Assembly: GCA_965243545.1 (NCBI GenBank)
Contig: OZ251573.1
Span: forward strand, 1,798,001 to 1,862,000
Source: CATQHW01 sp965243545
Lineage (GTDB): Bacteria > Spirochaetota > Spirochaetia > SZUA-6 > Bin103
Length of the DNA: 64,000 nucleotides
Direction of reading: 5' to 3'
Made by a program: the position numbers and the translations under genes. Positions 37,568 to 46,802 of the stretch are shown in pieces. A model generated the notes under the pieces. The model saw only the letters and a list, made by a program, of their open reading frames with translations. It did no database searches and was not told the origin of the DNA. Each line of letters opens with the position of its first letter. Positions within the stretch are counted from its first letter, which is position 1.

Positions 37568-37648
37568 ATGACCGGTCTGATCGTGGTGTTCCACGGCTGG
37601 GAAATGGTCTTCTGCGACTCCGTGACCGCCGGCCCGCCGTCGGCCTGA
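37568..37648 (+). pseudogene. C-terminal remnant of a second DUF1703-type ATPase gene
   Basis: The 26 codons read MTGLIVVFHGWEMVFCDS and end with a stop, matching the C-terminus of the adjacent AAA-ATPase (TGVVLVFCGWELVHASD) but in opposite orientation. No upstream part is left. It shows that a second family member once lay here and was largely deleted. Confidence 0.45.
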
Positions 37649-37703
37649 CGACGCCAACCTTGCGCCGGGGAGAATCCGTTGGCGTGACGGGCGGCGGCGT
37701 CAC

Positions 37704-38308
37704 TCACTCGTCGGGCGCGAGGCGGATCAGCAGCTCCTTGCCGTACAGCGTCTGGCGCGCCCAGTACAGGTTGTCGGCCTCCGTGTTGCCGCGCCGCCCT
37801 ATCACCGCCACGCCTTCCGCCTGGGAACCGCTGCCCGGCGCCGCAATACTCACGCCGACCTCAGTGGGTTTGTAGCCGCTCCCTGCGTCCGTGATCCTCA
37901 CGGACGCGACGGCGGTGGCCGACAATACGGCGGTGCCGCGAGCGGGGTCGCGGTGGGCGTCCTGCGCGCGAGGACAACGCGCAAACGTCACGGTAGGGGT
38001 AGCGGTGTAGCCGCTCCCGTAGTTCGTCATGTGCACGTTGGTTATGATGGTAAAGGGCTTTATCGCGACTCCTATCGCCCTGACGCCGCCGGGTGTTTGC
38101 GGCGCCGAGAAGGTGACGCTCGGCGCCGCGCCCCCGCACAGGCCCGCGTGCGAGATCGACACGCTCGCTATGTGGGTAGGCGCCAGCACCACTTCGCCCG
38201 TTGCCGGCCTGCCGCGGGCCGGCGGCTGAAACGACACGACAGGCGTAGCGGTGTAGCCGCTTCCCGGGCTGGTAATCCTGACGGACTTGACGACGCGGAT
38301 ACTCTGAT
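37704..38308 (-). pseudogene. 3-prime part of a lipoprotein gene split by IS1380 copy 2
   Basis: Joining this segment, after removing one copy of the 6-bp duplication, to the segment at 40141-40594 restores one continuous frame (LTAEDQ, then SIRVVKSVRI). This part encodes three or more beta repeats with the signature GSGYTATPxVxF (SPGSGYTATPVVSF, NYGSGYTATPTVTF, DAGSGYKPTEVGV), found in phage-tail-like and surface proteins. It ends with a non-repeat tail GKELLIRLAPDE. Without its start it should not be expressed. Confidence 0.8.
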
Positions 38309-38337
38309 CCCAGAGTAAGCGATTCGGGTAGGCGGGG

Positions 38338-38366
38338 TTGAAACGGGTCCTCCTAAGTGCTATAAT
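38338..38366 (+). promoter_or_regulatory. Transposase promoter, IS1380 copy 2
   Basis: TTGAAA (38338-38343), 17-bp spacer and TATAAT (38361-38366), as in copy 1. It reads away from the 3-prime lipoprotein segment and toward the transposase. Confidence 0.75.
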
Positions 38367-38412
38367 CGGAAGTACCTAAACCCAACCGGTCAAGCACCGA
38401 AGAGGACCCGAA

Positions 38413-39900
38413 ATGATTCAGTCACCACCAGAATACACGGCTGACGATGCTTGTCAACCCCAATTCTCCCATCCCCGCCTTCGGGCCGAGCCGCGCGGTG
38501 GCGCCCCGCTGGTGAGCTGGTCCGGCTTGGGCATCGTGCACGGGCTCGTCGAGCGGCTTGAAGTGGCGCCGGTGATCGACTCTGCGGTGCGCGTGCTGCG
38601 GCGGCACAAATGGTATACCGAGTCGGACCACGTGCTGACGCTGGCCTACAACATGCTCAGCGGCGGGAACACCCTCAGCGACATCAACTGGCTGCGCGCC
38701 GACGAAGGATTACGCCGGCTGTTGGGCGGCGCGCGGGTGCCGCATGCCACCACGGTCGGGGATTTTCTGGCTCGCTTCGACGGCAAGCGGGAGCAGTGCA
38801 GCGACCGGGATCAGCTGGCGGGGGAGCTGGCGCGGAGCGAGTTACGTGAGGCGGTCGAGGAGATACAGCAGCGGGCGTTCGGGTTGCTGCCGCGGTCGCG
38901 GCGGCGGGTGGCGACGCTGGACTGGGATTCGTCGATCCACGAAGTGTATGGGGAGCAGAAGGAAGGCGCGGACTTCAGCTACGACAGGCGGTGGAGCTAC
39001 AGCAGTCTGTACGGGACGGTGGCGGAGACCGGAGACGTGCTGCATCTGGGACTGCACGAAGGCAGCCGGCATACCAGCTACGGGATCAAGGAGGTGTTGC
39101 CGAGAACGATCGAGCGGGTCCGGAAGCACTTTCGACAGGTGCGGATGCGCGCTGACAGTGGCTACTACGATCAGGAGATCGTGGACATCTGCGCGGAGCG
39201 CGGGGTGGAGTTCTACATCGTGGCGAAGCAGCGGCAGAATCTGCTGCGGGCCGTGCACGGGCTCCCGGAGAGCGCATGGCGTCCGCTGGCGCCGATCAGG
39301 GAGCGGTCGGGCCGGCGCCGGCGGAAGCGGCGGGAGAACGTGAAGCGCAAGATCAGCCGGCAGCGCAAGCCTGACCAGTGGTACAAGGGGACGCCGGAAG
39401 TGGCCAGGATGATGTTCCGACCGACGAGTTGGAAGAAGGGCTATCGGTACGTGATCAAGCGGACGCCGATCCACGACGCGGACGGCAAGCAAGAGTACCT
39501 CGACGGGATGAGAAAGTATGCGTACTGGATCGTGGTGACGAACTCGAAACGGAGCAACACGGCGGTGCTGAGGACCGCGCAGGGGCGGGGCAATCAGGAG
39601 AATCTGATCAAGGACCTGAAGGAGGGGCTGGGACTGTCCCATGTTCCGACCGGGTTGCTGGGAGCCAATCAAGCGTACTTCGTGATCGCGGCGTTGGCGT
39701 GGAACCTGAAGACTTGGATGCTCAACCTGTTGGAGTTGGGAGATGGCGCGGTGCTGCGCTGCAAGCGGTTTCTGTACCTGTGGATATGCCGGGCCGGCGT
39801 GGTTGCCAAGACTGGCCGGGACGGCGTGCTGCTCAAGCTGTCGGCCGGCGAGTACCACCAGAGGTTCAGCGCCGCGCTGGCACGACTGGCGACGCTGTAG
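38413..39900 (+). CDS. IS1380 family transposase, copy 2
   Basis: Intact 495-residue protein with the same DDE residues as copy 1 (TLDWDSSIH, MRADSGYYD, NQENLIKDLKEG). AGAGGA precedes the ATG. The stop is TAG here and TAA in copy 1. Both copies appear functional, so either could supply transposase to the other. Confidence 0.93.
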   Translation: MIQSPPEYTADDACQPQFSHPRLRAEPRGGAPLVSWSGLGIVHGLVERLEVAPVIDSAVRVLRRHKWYTESDHVLTLAYNMLSGGNTLSDINWLRADEGLRRLLGGARVPHATTVGDFLARFDGKREQCSDRDQLAGELARSELREAVEEIQQRAFGLLPRSRRRVATLDWDSSIHEVYGEQKEGADFSYDRRWSYSSLYGTVAETGDVLHLGLHEGSRHTSYGIKEVLPRTIERVRKHFRQVRMRADSGYYDQEIVDICAERGVEFYIVAKQRQNLLRAVHGLPESAWRPLAPIRERSGRRRRKRRENVKRKISRQRKPDQWYKGTPEVARMMFRPTSWKKGYRYVIKRTPIHDADGKQEYLDGMRKYAYWIVVTNSKRSNTAVLRTAQGRGNQENLIKDLKEGLGLSHVPTGLLGANQAYFVIAALAWNLKTWMLNLLELGDGAVLRCKRFLYLWICRAGVVAKTGRDGVLLKLSAGEYHQRFSAALARLATL

Positions 39901-40140
39901 GGAAGTCTGGGACGGGTGTTGACGAGATGGCAGGGGTAGTCTGCCCTGATGGCGTCACCTGAAGTCCCACAGGCCGCCAAATCGCCACTGGCTTGGTCAA
40001 CTCAAAGGGTTGACGCGGTTCTCACACTGCGGATGCCCAGAATGTCAGCGTCGGGACGCCTATAGATCCCAAGAGTCGCCGAAATCTCCCGACTTTCGTG
40101 ATGCCTGTGGCCAATCTATCACCGAATCGCTTATTCTGCG

Positions 40141-40594
40141 TCTGATCCTCGGCCGTGAGCACCAGCGTCACCGCTCCGGGGCTCACTTCGGCGTCGAGGT
40201 CCCACTCCGCGCCGCTGAAGTCGTCAGCGAACACCGGCGGATACTCCCGGTTTTCGAGCGGCAGATCGTGCCCGCCGATCGAAACATGCACCGCGTCGAG
40301 ATTGTCGGCGGTGATCCGGTCCCACGCGAACGGCGTGGAACGGTTGGACGTTTCGGCCCAGATGGCCGCGTCGTCGTCGCCAAAGTGCGGCGGTTCGAGC
40401 GTCCAGCGCTGCTCGGTCTCCTGCGGAGTCGGCGGCGCCGGGTCCGGCGTGGTGGGCGCGGCCGGCGGCTCACCGCCCCCCGCCGGTCCGCCGCCGTTCG
40501 TTGCGGGCGTCTGCGCCATCGGCGCGCACGCCGCCAGCAGGGCGATGCCTATGACCGCGCCAATTCCCGGTACCCACAATCGGCCCTTGCGCAT
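40141..40594 (-). pseudogene. 5-prime part of the split lipoprotein gene
   Basis: ATG 40594 (AGGA site upstream) starts MRKGRLWVPGIGAVIGIALLAAC, a lipoprotein signal with lipobox LAAC; the mature protein would begin at that Cys, followed by a Pro/Gly/Thr-rich linker and a domain with WTLEPPHFGDDDAAIWAET. The frame runs into the IS at 40140. Together with the 3-prime part the ancestral protein had about 350 residues. It lies 100 bp downstream of the NHLP precursor gene on the same strand and may have shared its transcript. Confidence 0.8.
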
Positions 40595-40694
40595 GGCCGT
40601 CCTCGTCTGCTCCATCACGGCGGGACGATACCATACGGCCGCGGCGCGCAACAACCCCGCCGGACGCGCCGAGAATCCGCCGTGCGGCGGGCGG

Positions 40695-41027
40695 TTACGG
40701 CGAAGCGGTCGCTACCCCGGTGAGCTCGACCCCAGTTTGGCTTGAGAGGCTACCCGAGTTGTCCTTCCCGCCGGCCGCGTGCTCAAGCCCGCTCGCGACG
40801 CCGCCGGCCGCGGCCTCCAGCTCGTCTTCGGTCAGACTGCCGGCGGCGGGAACGATCAGATGCGCGGTCGTGACGGTCTCTTCGTGCACCTCGACCGACA
40901 GTGACTCCGGAATGGCAACGCCCAACTCCTGCGCGATGGCGCCCTTCGGATCGCTGAGCAGCCGCGCGCGGAAATCCGCGTCGGCGCGCGCCTTGCCGAC
41001 GATCTTCGCCCGCATGTCCTTATCCAT
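40695..41027 (-). CDS. NHLP-leader RiPP precursor-like peptide
   Basis: The first 76 residues match nitrile-hydratase-like leader peptides: RAKIVGKARADADFRARLL, DPKGAIAQELGV, SLSVEVHEE, then AHLIVP and LTEDELEAAAGG. Cleavage after that Gly-Gly would release a 34-residue core rich in Ser, Thr and Gly (VASGLEHAAGGKDNSG and on to VATASP) that has no Cys; a second AAGG lies inside it. Proteusin-type precursors have such leaders. The gene has an ideal AAGGAGG site 5 nt before the ATG. No radical-SAM, LanM, YcaO or peptidase-ABC exporter is in the window, so maturation must be encoded elsewhere or not occur. A decayed copy lies at 48529-48727. Confidence 0.75.
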   Translation of the reverse strand: MDKDMRAKIVGKARADADFRARLLSDPKGAIAQELGVAIPESLSVEVHEETVTTAHLIVPAAGSLTEDELEAAAGGVASGLEHAAGGKDNSGSLSSQTGVELTGVATASP

Positions 41028-41095
41028 AGCCCCCTCCTTGCACGATGATCCGGCGAGTATCGCCGGCGGTCGATTTCGGCGCCAAGGCGACGCAT

Positions 41096-41156
41096 TGCAT
41101 CATCAAAATCCACACGAACGCAGGGCTGGTGCATCACCGAAACATCCACACGAACG
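41096..41156 (+). repeat. Two copies of an IS-end-like motif
   Basis: TGCATCATCAAAATCCACACG (41096 on) and TGCATCACCGAAACATCCAC (41130 on, continuing ACGAACG) are related direct repeats just before the transposase remnant. An inverted counterpart occurs at 47924-47947. They look like terminal repeats of the ISNCY-like element, present more than once. Confidence 0.5.
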
Positions 41157-41202
41157 ACCTCGCCACCATCGGCGGCGGAGGTCGAAGGAGATGGGACTTA
41201 CC

Positions 41203-41865
41203 ATGAGTCAACGAAAGGCGATCACCGCACAGACCGTCGAACGGTACCGGCGCGCCACCCGGCGCCAGAAGGCCGCACTGCTCGACGAGTTCGTCCAGAT
41301 GCACGGCTGCACCCGCCACCACGCCGGCTGGGTGCTGCGCATGTGGGGCAAGACGGTCTTCGAGCGCCGCGACGGCCAACTGGTCGCCGTCGTGGTCGGT
41401 CAGCGCCGCCCGCGACGCCACAGCGCCCGCCACTACGATGAGCGCGTGGCAGCGGCGGTGCCCAGGGTCTGGAATCTGTTCGGGTTCCTGTGCGGCAAGC
41501 GGCTGGTGGCCGTCCTGCGCACGCAACTGCCAGTGCTGGAAAAGTTTGGCGAACTCGACTGCGATCCCGACACGCGCCGGAAGCTCACCACCATCAGCTC
41601 AGCCACCGTGGACCGGCTGCTGCGCGCCGACAAACGCGCCATGCGCGTGCGCGGCCGCTCGCACACCAAGCCGACCACGCGCCTGATGCACCAGATTCCG
41701 ATCCGCACCTTCACCGAGTGGCGCAACCCGCGGCCGGGCGAGTCGGCGCCGATCTGGTCGGCCACGTCGGCACGGCGTTTCGGTCGCTGGCTGCTGGTCG
41801 GCCTCACCGAGTTGCGCGGCAGGCTCGGAATCCCCGAACTTGACCGGAGCGGCGTTAGCCGGTAG
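41203..41865 (+). pseudogene. ISNCY-like integrase-core transposase, truncated and frameshifted
   Basis: The N-terminal helix-turn-helix region reads MSQRKAITAQTVERYRRATR and CTRHHAGWVLRMWG, then a linker, then IPIRTFTEWRNPRPG, which in intact relatives leads into the first catalytic strand (FVEADLVAHCG). Here a shift at about 41742 moves that strand (GADLVGHVG) to another frame, and similarity ends near 41775. The catalytic core is therefore missing. The open frame continues to 41865 without family sequence. ATG 41191 is an alternative start with AAGGAG directly before it. Confidence 0.6.
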
Positions 41866-41890
41866 CTTGAGCGCGGGACGTTGGATTCAC

Positions 41891-42700
41891 ATGACCGCTG
41901 AACGACAACTCACTCCGGAATCGCTCGTAGCCCGCATCATCGCTGAGCTGGACGCCAATCCGCACGCTCAACGGCTGCTGTTGCGCGCCATGCTCACCAA
42001 TGAGTTCCTTGGCGTGCCTGCACGTCTGGACCGCATTGAGAAGGACGTGGCGGAACTCAAGATCGACGTGGCGGCGCTCAAGACCGACGTCGAGCAGCTC
42101 AAGACCGACGTCGATGTGCTCAAGACCGACGTCGATGTGCTCAAGACCGACGTGGCGGTGCTCAAGACCGACGTGGCGGTGCTCAAGACCGACGTGGCGG
42201 TGCTCAAGACCGACGTGGCGGTGCTCAAGACCGACGTGGCGGTGCTCAAGACCGACGTCGGGGCCTTGAAGGGCTCAGACCTGGAGATGAAGGTACATCG
42301 CAGGATTCGGCCCCTGCTGAGTCAGAGCTTGCAGGTGCGCCGTACCCGCATCATTCAGAGCGCCGTGCACCAGGCTCCCGATGACTTCAGCGAAGCGATT
42401 GCCGCGGCCGCCGACGAGAAGCGTATCAGCTGGGACCAAGAGCAACGGATCGTAGCCACCGACATCATCGTGCGGGCGCAACGGCAGAGCGACCGCGCGC
42501 CGGTCTGGATTGCCGTGGAGGTAGCCAATCGGCTCGACGTCGACGACCTGACCCGCAGCCGCACCAGCGCGGATACGCTCGCCGCCGTGTTCGGGGAGGA
42601 GGGCGTGGCGGTGGTGGTCGGGCATCGGATCGATGCGGTCGACCGGGAACGGGCCGCTGCCGCCGGCGTGCGGTACCTGGAAGTCCCCGAACGGTTCTGA
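41891..42700 (+). CDS. Heptad-repeat coiled-coil protein with C-terminal nuclease-like domain
   Basis: The 269-residue protein has a helical N-terminus (RIIAELDANPHAQRLLLRAM), then a coiled coil of nine almost identical 7-residue units (V-x-x-L-K-T-D) between residues 60 and 122, then a ~130-residue domain with TDIIVRAQRQS, WIAVEVANRLD and VAVVVGHRID. The last domain resembles PD-(D/E)xK-like DUF3782 proteins in which Asp and Glu-x-Ala/Lys sit on neighbouring strands; the Lys is replaced. Function is unknown. It stands between two decayed transposons and is intact. Confidence 0.65.
   Translation: MTAERQLTPESLVARIIAELDANPHAQRLLLRAMLTNEFLGVPARLDRIEKDVAELKIDVAALKTDVEQLKTDVDVLKTDVDVLKTDVAVLKTDVAVLKTDVAVLKTDVAVLKTDVAVLKTDVGALKGSDLEMKVHRRIRPLLSQSLQVRRTRIIQSAVHQAPDDFSEAIAAAADEKRISWDQEQRIVATDIIVRAQRQSDRAPVWIAVEVANRLDVDDLTRSRTSADTLAAVFGEEGVAVVVGHRIDAVDRERAAAAGVRYLEVPERF
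42068..42256 (+). repeat. 21-bp tandem repeat encoding heptads
   Basis: Nine units of 21 bp (consensus GTGGCGGTGCTCAAGACCGAC), five of them identical, make the coiled coil. The pattern keeps the frame under expansion or contraction, so coil length can change by two helical turns per unit. Confidence 0.9.
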
Positions 42701-42719
42701 CCACCTGACGCCGGTCCCG

Positions 42720-43107
42720 TGCGGCGCGTCGTTGGCAGAGATCGCGGGACGGCTGGTGGAGGACCTGGACGCCGCGACGGGTGGGTTGAGCTCGAAGATG
42801 GCCGCTCGGTGGACCAGCCGATCGACGGCCGCCACGGTCATGGCGTGATCGGAGAAGATGGTGTCCCACTTGCCGAACGGCTGGTTGGCGGTCAGCAGCA
42901 GCGAGCGGTGCTCGTAACGGGCGGTGATCAACTCGAACAGCACGCTGGTCTGCGCCTGATCCTTGGTGACGTAGGCGAAGTCGTCGAGGATCACCAGGTG
43001 GAACTTGTCAGCCTGGGCGGTAACTGCGGCCACAGCGCCGTGATGGTCGGCAGGCGCAACTCGGCGAGCATGTGGTTGAGAGCGGCGGGGTCGATGGACT
43101 GCTTCAT
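42720..43107 (-). pseudogene. istB remnant of an IS21-family element
   Basis: ATG 43107 starts MKQSIDPAALNHMLAELRLP and soon reaches a stop in that frame. Another frame continues with VILDDFAYV (Walker B), LITARYEHRSLLLTANQPF, WDTIFSDHAMTVAAVDRLVH and IFELN, the C-terminal half of IstB. The part with Walker A (about 130 residues) is deleted and the end is frameshifted. The ATG overlaps the istA stop by 4 bp, the usual IS21 order. Confidence 0.75.
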
Positions 43108-44649
43108 GCGGCGCCTGCCCGGGAAGCGCCGAGTTGTTCGGGATGCTCAAGCAGCTGGTCGTAGTCGGCCAGCGACCCGGTGCTGACGCTGACCTGCGGC
43201 AGCGCGGCCGGGTCCGGCAGGAAGCGCGATTGCGCAGTGCGGCCGGATCGGGCAGCCGGCCGGCGGCCAGCAGGTGTTCCAGGTGCTCAGCCAGGAGCGC
43301 CTCGCAGTTCTGATCGTGGGCCAGGGCCAGCAGCCCGACCATGCGGCGGCACGCCTGACGCTCGTCAAGCGCCTCGCGCAAGGCGGCGAAGGTGCGCCGG
43401 TAGGCGTCGCGGGGGAACAACTGATTGAGATAGACCAGATTGCTCAACGCCATCGGCTTGCGGCGCAGCGCGTGGATGACGTGATGATAATTGACGACAT
43501 GCCCGCGGCGCCCGCCGTCGTGCGGCTTGCCCCGCCGCAGGGTCATCAGTTCGGCGCCGCCGAGGAACAGCACCAGCCGATCGGCGAACAGATGCACGCG
43601 CAGGCTCTGGCCGATCAGCCGGGACGGCACCGAGTAGAAGGTAGAAGACCTTGCGCAGGGTGAACCCGCAGTGAGAGGTGACCCGCACCTGCTCGGTCTC
43701 GAAGTCCTGGACGCGGCGCGCCGGCAGCGGCTGCAGCGCGGCGCGTTCGGCGTCGATGCGGGGGCGGTGGCGGGCGTTGCGGCGGCCGACCAGTTCGGCG
43801 AGGAACTGGCGGTAGGCGTCCAGATCATCGAACAGGCGCGAGCCGCGCAGCAGCAGCGCCTGGTCGAGGGCGCCCTTGAGGTGGCCGTGGGCGCTTTCGA
43901 TGCTGCCGTTCTCATGGGGGACGCCGCGGTTGTTGCGCGTGGGGCGCATCCGGTAATTCTCGCACAACGCCCGGTAGCGCTCGGTCGTGTCGTGCTGAGC
44001 GGCTTGGTCGAGGTTGCGAACGCCGCTGACAGGCTGTCGGTGCGGTGCTCTGCCGGAGCGCCGCCGAGTATCCACAGCGCCTGCTGCAGGCCGGTGCTCA
44101 GCGCGTTGAACGACTCGCCGCCGAGCACCACCTCGGCGTGCTCGAACGCTCGAACCCGGAGTACGGCATCCGGAAGTGGTACGGCAGGTGCGGCAACGGC
44201 TCCTCGGCGACGACGACCGCCAAGTCGTCGGCGGCGGTGAAGTCCGACAGGCCCAGGCGTCCCGGTGGATGGCGCTGCGCGAACACGACGTCCTGATCGG
44301 GGCCGTGCACGGCGCGCCAGCGGCGCACGCGGCGCTCCAACGTCCGCCGCACGCTCGGCCCCAAGTGGGGGTGACGGCGCAGCAGTTCCTCGAAGATCGT
44401 CACTGCGCGCAACTGCGGCGCGCGCTCCAGCAGCGGGATGACGTCCTCGGCGAAGATGCCGTCCAGTGGATCGGGACGGCGGCGGCCCCGGACCGTCGGT
44501 TTCTGGGACGGCAACCGGGGGTCGGACTCGATGCGGTAGGCGCTGGCGGTGCTGATCGCCGCCTTGGCGGCGGCCACCGACGGCTTGTCGTTGGTACGCA
44601 GACTCATGTAGTGCCTCACGTGGTGGTCGGTCAGATGTCGGCCCGGCAC
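43104..44649 (-). pseudogene. istA transposase of an IS21-family element, multiply frameshifted
   Basis: From GTG 44649 the frame reads PGRHLTDHHVRHYMSLR and SAYRIESDPRLPSQK, then FEELLRRHPHLG, the helix-turn-helix part; SDFTAADDLAVV is the first catalytic strand. Near 44160 the sequence moves to a second frame (FEHAEVVLGGESFNALSTGL), near 44050 to a third (GVPHENGSIESAHGHLKGAL with the catalytic Glu) and near 43650 back (RRGHVVNYHHVIHALRRKP). At least three indels make it inactive. The original stop GCATGA overlaps istB. Confidence 0.8.
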
Positions 44650-44658
44650 GGGTGCTCC

Positions 44659-44679
44659 TTGTGGGGTGATTCCCCACAA
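44659..44679 (-). other. Hairpin upstream of istA
   Basis: TTGTGGGG and CCCCACAA form a perfect 8-bp stem with a 5-nt loop, 10 bp before the istA start. It may be a regulatory hairpin or part of the IS21 end; no U tract follows. Confidence 0.35.
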
Positions 44680-45426
44680 CACCCTTACCAAACGCCGGGT
44701 CGGCTGCGATCACCGGCCGTCAAGCCACGGGCGCCGCCGCGCGGCCCTGACTGCGGTCCGAAGACGCCTTCCCGCCGCCAGAGACGTCACCCCCGACCTC
44801 CTCCTCGGAGCCAGCCGCCCTACTCGCGCATTCTCATCTTGATTGTCGTCGCGCCAGGCAAAGTCTGGGAAAGGGGGATGATGCGATGTAGCATCGGAAA
44901 CCGTTCGTAGCCACCCTGTGGGTAGCCAATCCCACCCGGTAAAGCGTAGCGGCAGCCGGAAGCGAGTCTTGCGCCGGATCGGGCGACCGGGACGGTGAAG
45001 CGTAGACAGTGACCGCAGAAGCTGTGTGATTGAGCCTCGAAAGAGGAACTTGTTGGGGCCTTCGTCGTCGACAAGACGGGGGCAGTACCGGCGTGCCGAA
45101 GGCTTGGCGCGGCGGCCCGGCCGGGGTCGGAGAGCAGGGCAGATGCGGAACGGGTGGCCCAGGAACCTGGGAGAGCTCGTTGTCTCCATGCCGGGAAGAG
45201 CCGGAGGGACGCCGGCGTACCAAAGTCCAGGCCCGCGCGGAGCACATCCGAGGAAGCGCGGGAGCGAACGAATCGGATGGAGGCGCGGTATCGCCAAGCG
45301 AAGGAGACGAAGCGCGGCGAGAAGGGCAGCGAGCAGTCTTAGCGCCCCCATAGTACCGAGGAAGCCGGGGAACGGCAGCCGCGCCGGACCCGGCGGAGGG
45401 AAGGAGGGCGTCGAGTCGTAGAACCG

Positions 45427-46767
45427 ATGCGGGGCAACACGGAGGATGCGATGGAATCCGGCAACGTGTCAACGAAACAGCAGCGGATAGCAGAAAACGC
45501 GAGAATTCACCGCGAGACGGCGTTCACGTCACTGGCGCATCACATGGACCTGACATGGCTGCATGAGGCGTTCCGGCGGACGCGGAAGGACGGAGCGACG
45601 GGAGTGGACCAGCAGACCGCCGAGCAATACGAAGAACACCTTGAGCAGAATCTCCGGTCACTGCTGGAGCGAGCGAAGGCAGGGACGTACCGGGCGCCGC
45701 CGGTGAGGCGAGCGCACATCCCGAAAGGGACGGGCGCAGAGACCCGGCCGATCGGGGTGCCGACGTTCGAGGACAAAGTGTTGCAGAGGGCGGTACAGAT
45801 GCTGCTTGAACCCCTGTACGAGCAGGACTTCTTGGAATGCTCGCATGGTTTCCGCCCCAAGCGCTCGCCGCACACGGCGCTGCAGAGGCTATGGGACCAA
45901 CTGATGAACCAGGGCGGCGGATGGGTAATAGACCTGGACATACGCAGGTTCTTCGATACTCTGCCGCACGCGACGATGCGGGCGATTCTCGCACAGCGGA
46001 TGAGAGACGGAGTACTCACGCGGCTGATCGGCAAATGGCTGAAGGCCGGCGTGATGGAAAACGGTACGGTGACCTACGCGGAGCAGGGGACGCCGCAAGG
46101 CGGGGTGTTGTCTCCGCTGCTGAGCAACGTCTACCTGCACGAGGTACTCGACCGATGGTTTACCGAAGTAGTCCAAAGGCACCTGCGAGGGCGGGGATTC
46201 CTGGTACGCTTCGCGGACGACGCGGTGATGGCGTTCACCGAGCGGCGGGATGCCGAACGGGTACTAAGCGCTTTGCCGAAGCGATTTGCGAAGTACGGGT
46301 TGGCCGTCCACGCAGAGAAGACGCGGCTGCTGCGGTTCTGGCCGCCGGGCAAGCACCAGGGAGCGCATCGGGGGGCGAGTTTCCCGTTCCTGGGATTCAC
46401 GCACTACTGGGGACGCTCCCGCAAGAATACCTGGGTAGTAAAGCGCAAGACCGGGAAGGACCGGCTGACGCGCTCACTGCAAGCGGTGGCCCAATGGTGC
46501 AGGCGCCACCGGCATATGCCGATGGAAACGCAACAAGCGGCCCTGCGGCGCAAGCTGCTGGGCCACTTCGCATACTACGGGATCACCGGCAACGCGCGAT
46601 CGCTCGGCTACTATCACCATGCGGTCAAACGCCTCTGGTTGAAATGGCTCAACCGCCGCGGCGGACGCCGGCTCAACTGGACCTGCTACAATCGGCTCTT
46701 GCGGCGATACCCGCTACCGCCGGCCCGTGTCGTCCACTCCATCTACTCGGCGAAGGCTACGACTTGA
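45427..46767 (+). CDS. ltrA: Group II intron reverse transcriptase/maturase
   Basis: The 446-residue protein has the seven RT blocks: GATGVDQQTAEQYEEHL, RPIGVPTFEDKVLQRAV, DFLECSHGFRPKRSPHTAL, IDLDIRRFFDTLPH, GTPQGGVLSPLLSNVYLHE and the active-site RFADDAVM (FADD replaces YADD, common in this group). The C-terminal part is a maturase X domain (HFAYYGITGNARSLG); there is no HNH endonuclease domain. It should bind the intron RNA, assist splicing and copy it during retrohoming. ATG 45427 or 45451 may be used. The gene is intact. Confidence 0.93.
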   Translation: MRGNTEDAMESGNVSTKQQRIAENARIHRETAFTSLAHHMDLTWLHEAFRRTRKDGATGVDQQTAEQYEEHLEQNLRSLLERAKAGTYRAPPVRRAHIPKGTGAETRPIGVPTFEDKVLQRAVQMLLEPLYEQDFLECSHGFRPKRSPHTALQRLWDQLMNQGGGWVIDLDIRRFFDTLPHATMRAILAQRMRDGVLTRLIGKWLKAGVMENGTVTYAEQGTPQGGVLSPLLSNVYLHEVLDRWFTEVVQRHLRGRGFLVRFADDAVMAFTERRDAERVLSALPKRFAKYGLAVHAEKTRLLRFWPPGKHQGAHRGASFPFLGFTHYWGRSRKNTWVVKRKTGKDRLTRSLQAVAQWCRRHRHMPMETQQAALRRKLLGHFAYYGITGNARSLGYYHHAVKRLWLKWLNRRGGRRLNWTCYNRLLRRYPLPPARVVHSIYSAKATT

Positions 46768-46768
46768 G

Positions 46769-46802
46769 GAACCGTGTGCGTCAATCGCGCTCGCACGGGT
46801 CT
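46769..46802 (+). ncRNA. Domain-V-like hairpin of the group II intron
   Basis: GAACCGTG and CACGGGTC pair with one mismatch, then a small bulge and an upper stem GCG/CGC closed by TCAAT. Size and place, one base after the maturase stop, fit domain V. The usual AGC catalytic triad would here be AAC, which is a possible defect. Confidence 0.5.

Larger units (their letters stand above)
38309..40140 (+). mobile_element. IS1380-family insertion sequence, copy 2 (1832 bp)
   Basis: Same terminal repeats as copy 1; the flanking 6-bp duplication is TCTGAT (38303-38308 and 40141-40146). The whole element is about 97-98 percent identical to copy 1 by eye, with small indels after the transposase gene. 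It interrupts a minus-strand lipoprotein gene in frame-restoring fashion, which gives independent proof of its ends. Confidence 0.95.

Noticed and set aside
42275..44713. Single 812-codon minus-strand protein
   Set aside because: It is a chance fusion of frames across broken istA and istB and antisense of the heptad-repeat gene.
44710..45426. Several overlapping open frames before the maturase (both strands)
   Set aside because: They cover structured intron RNA, have no family features and compete with one another.
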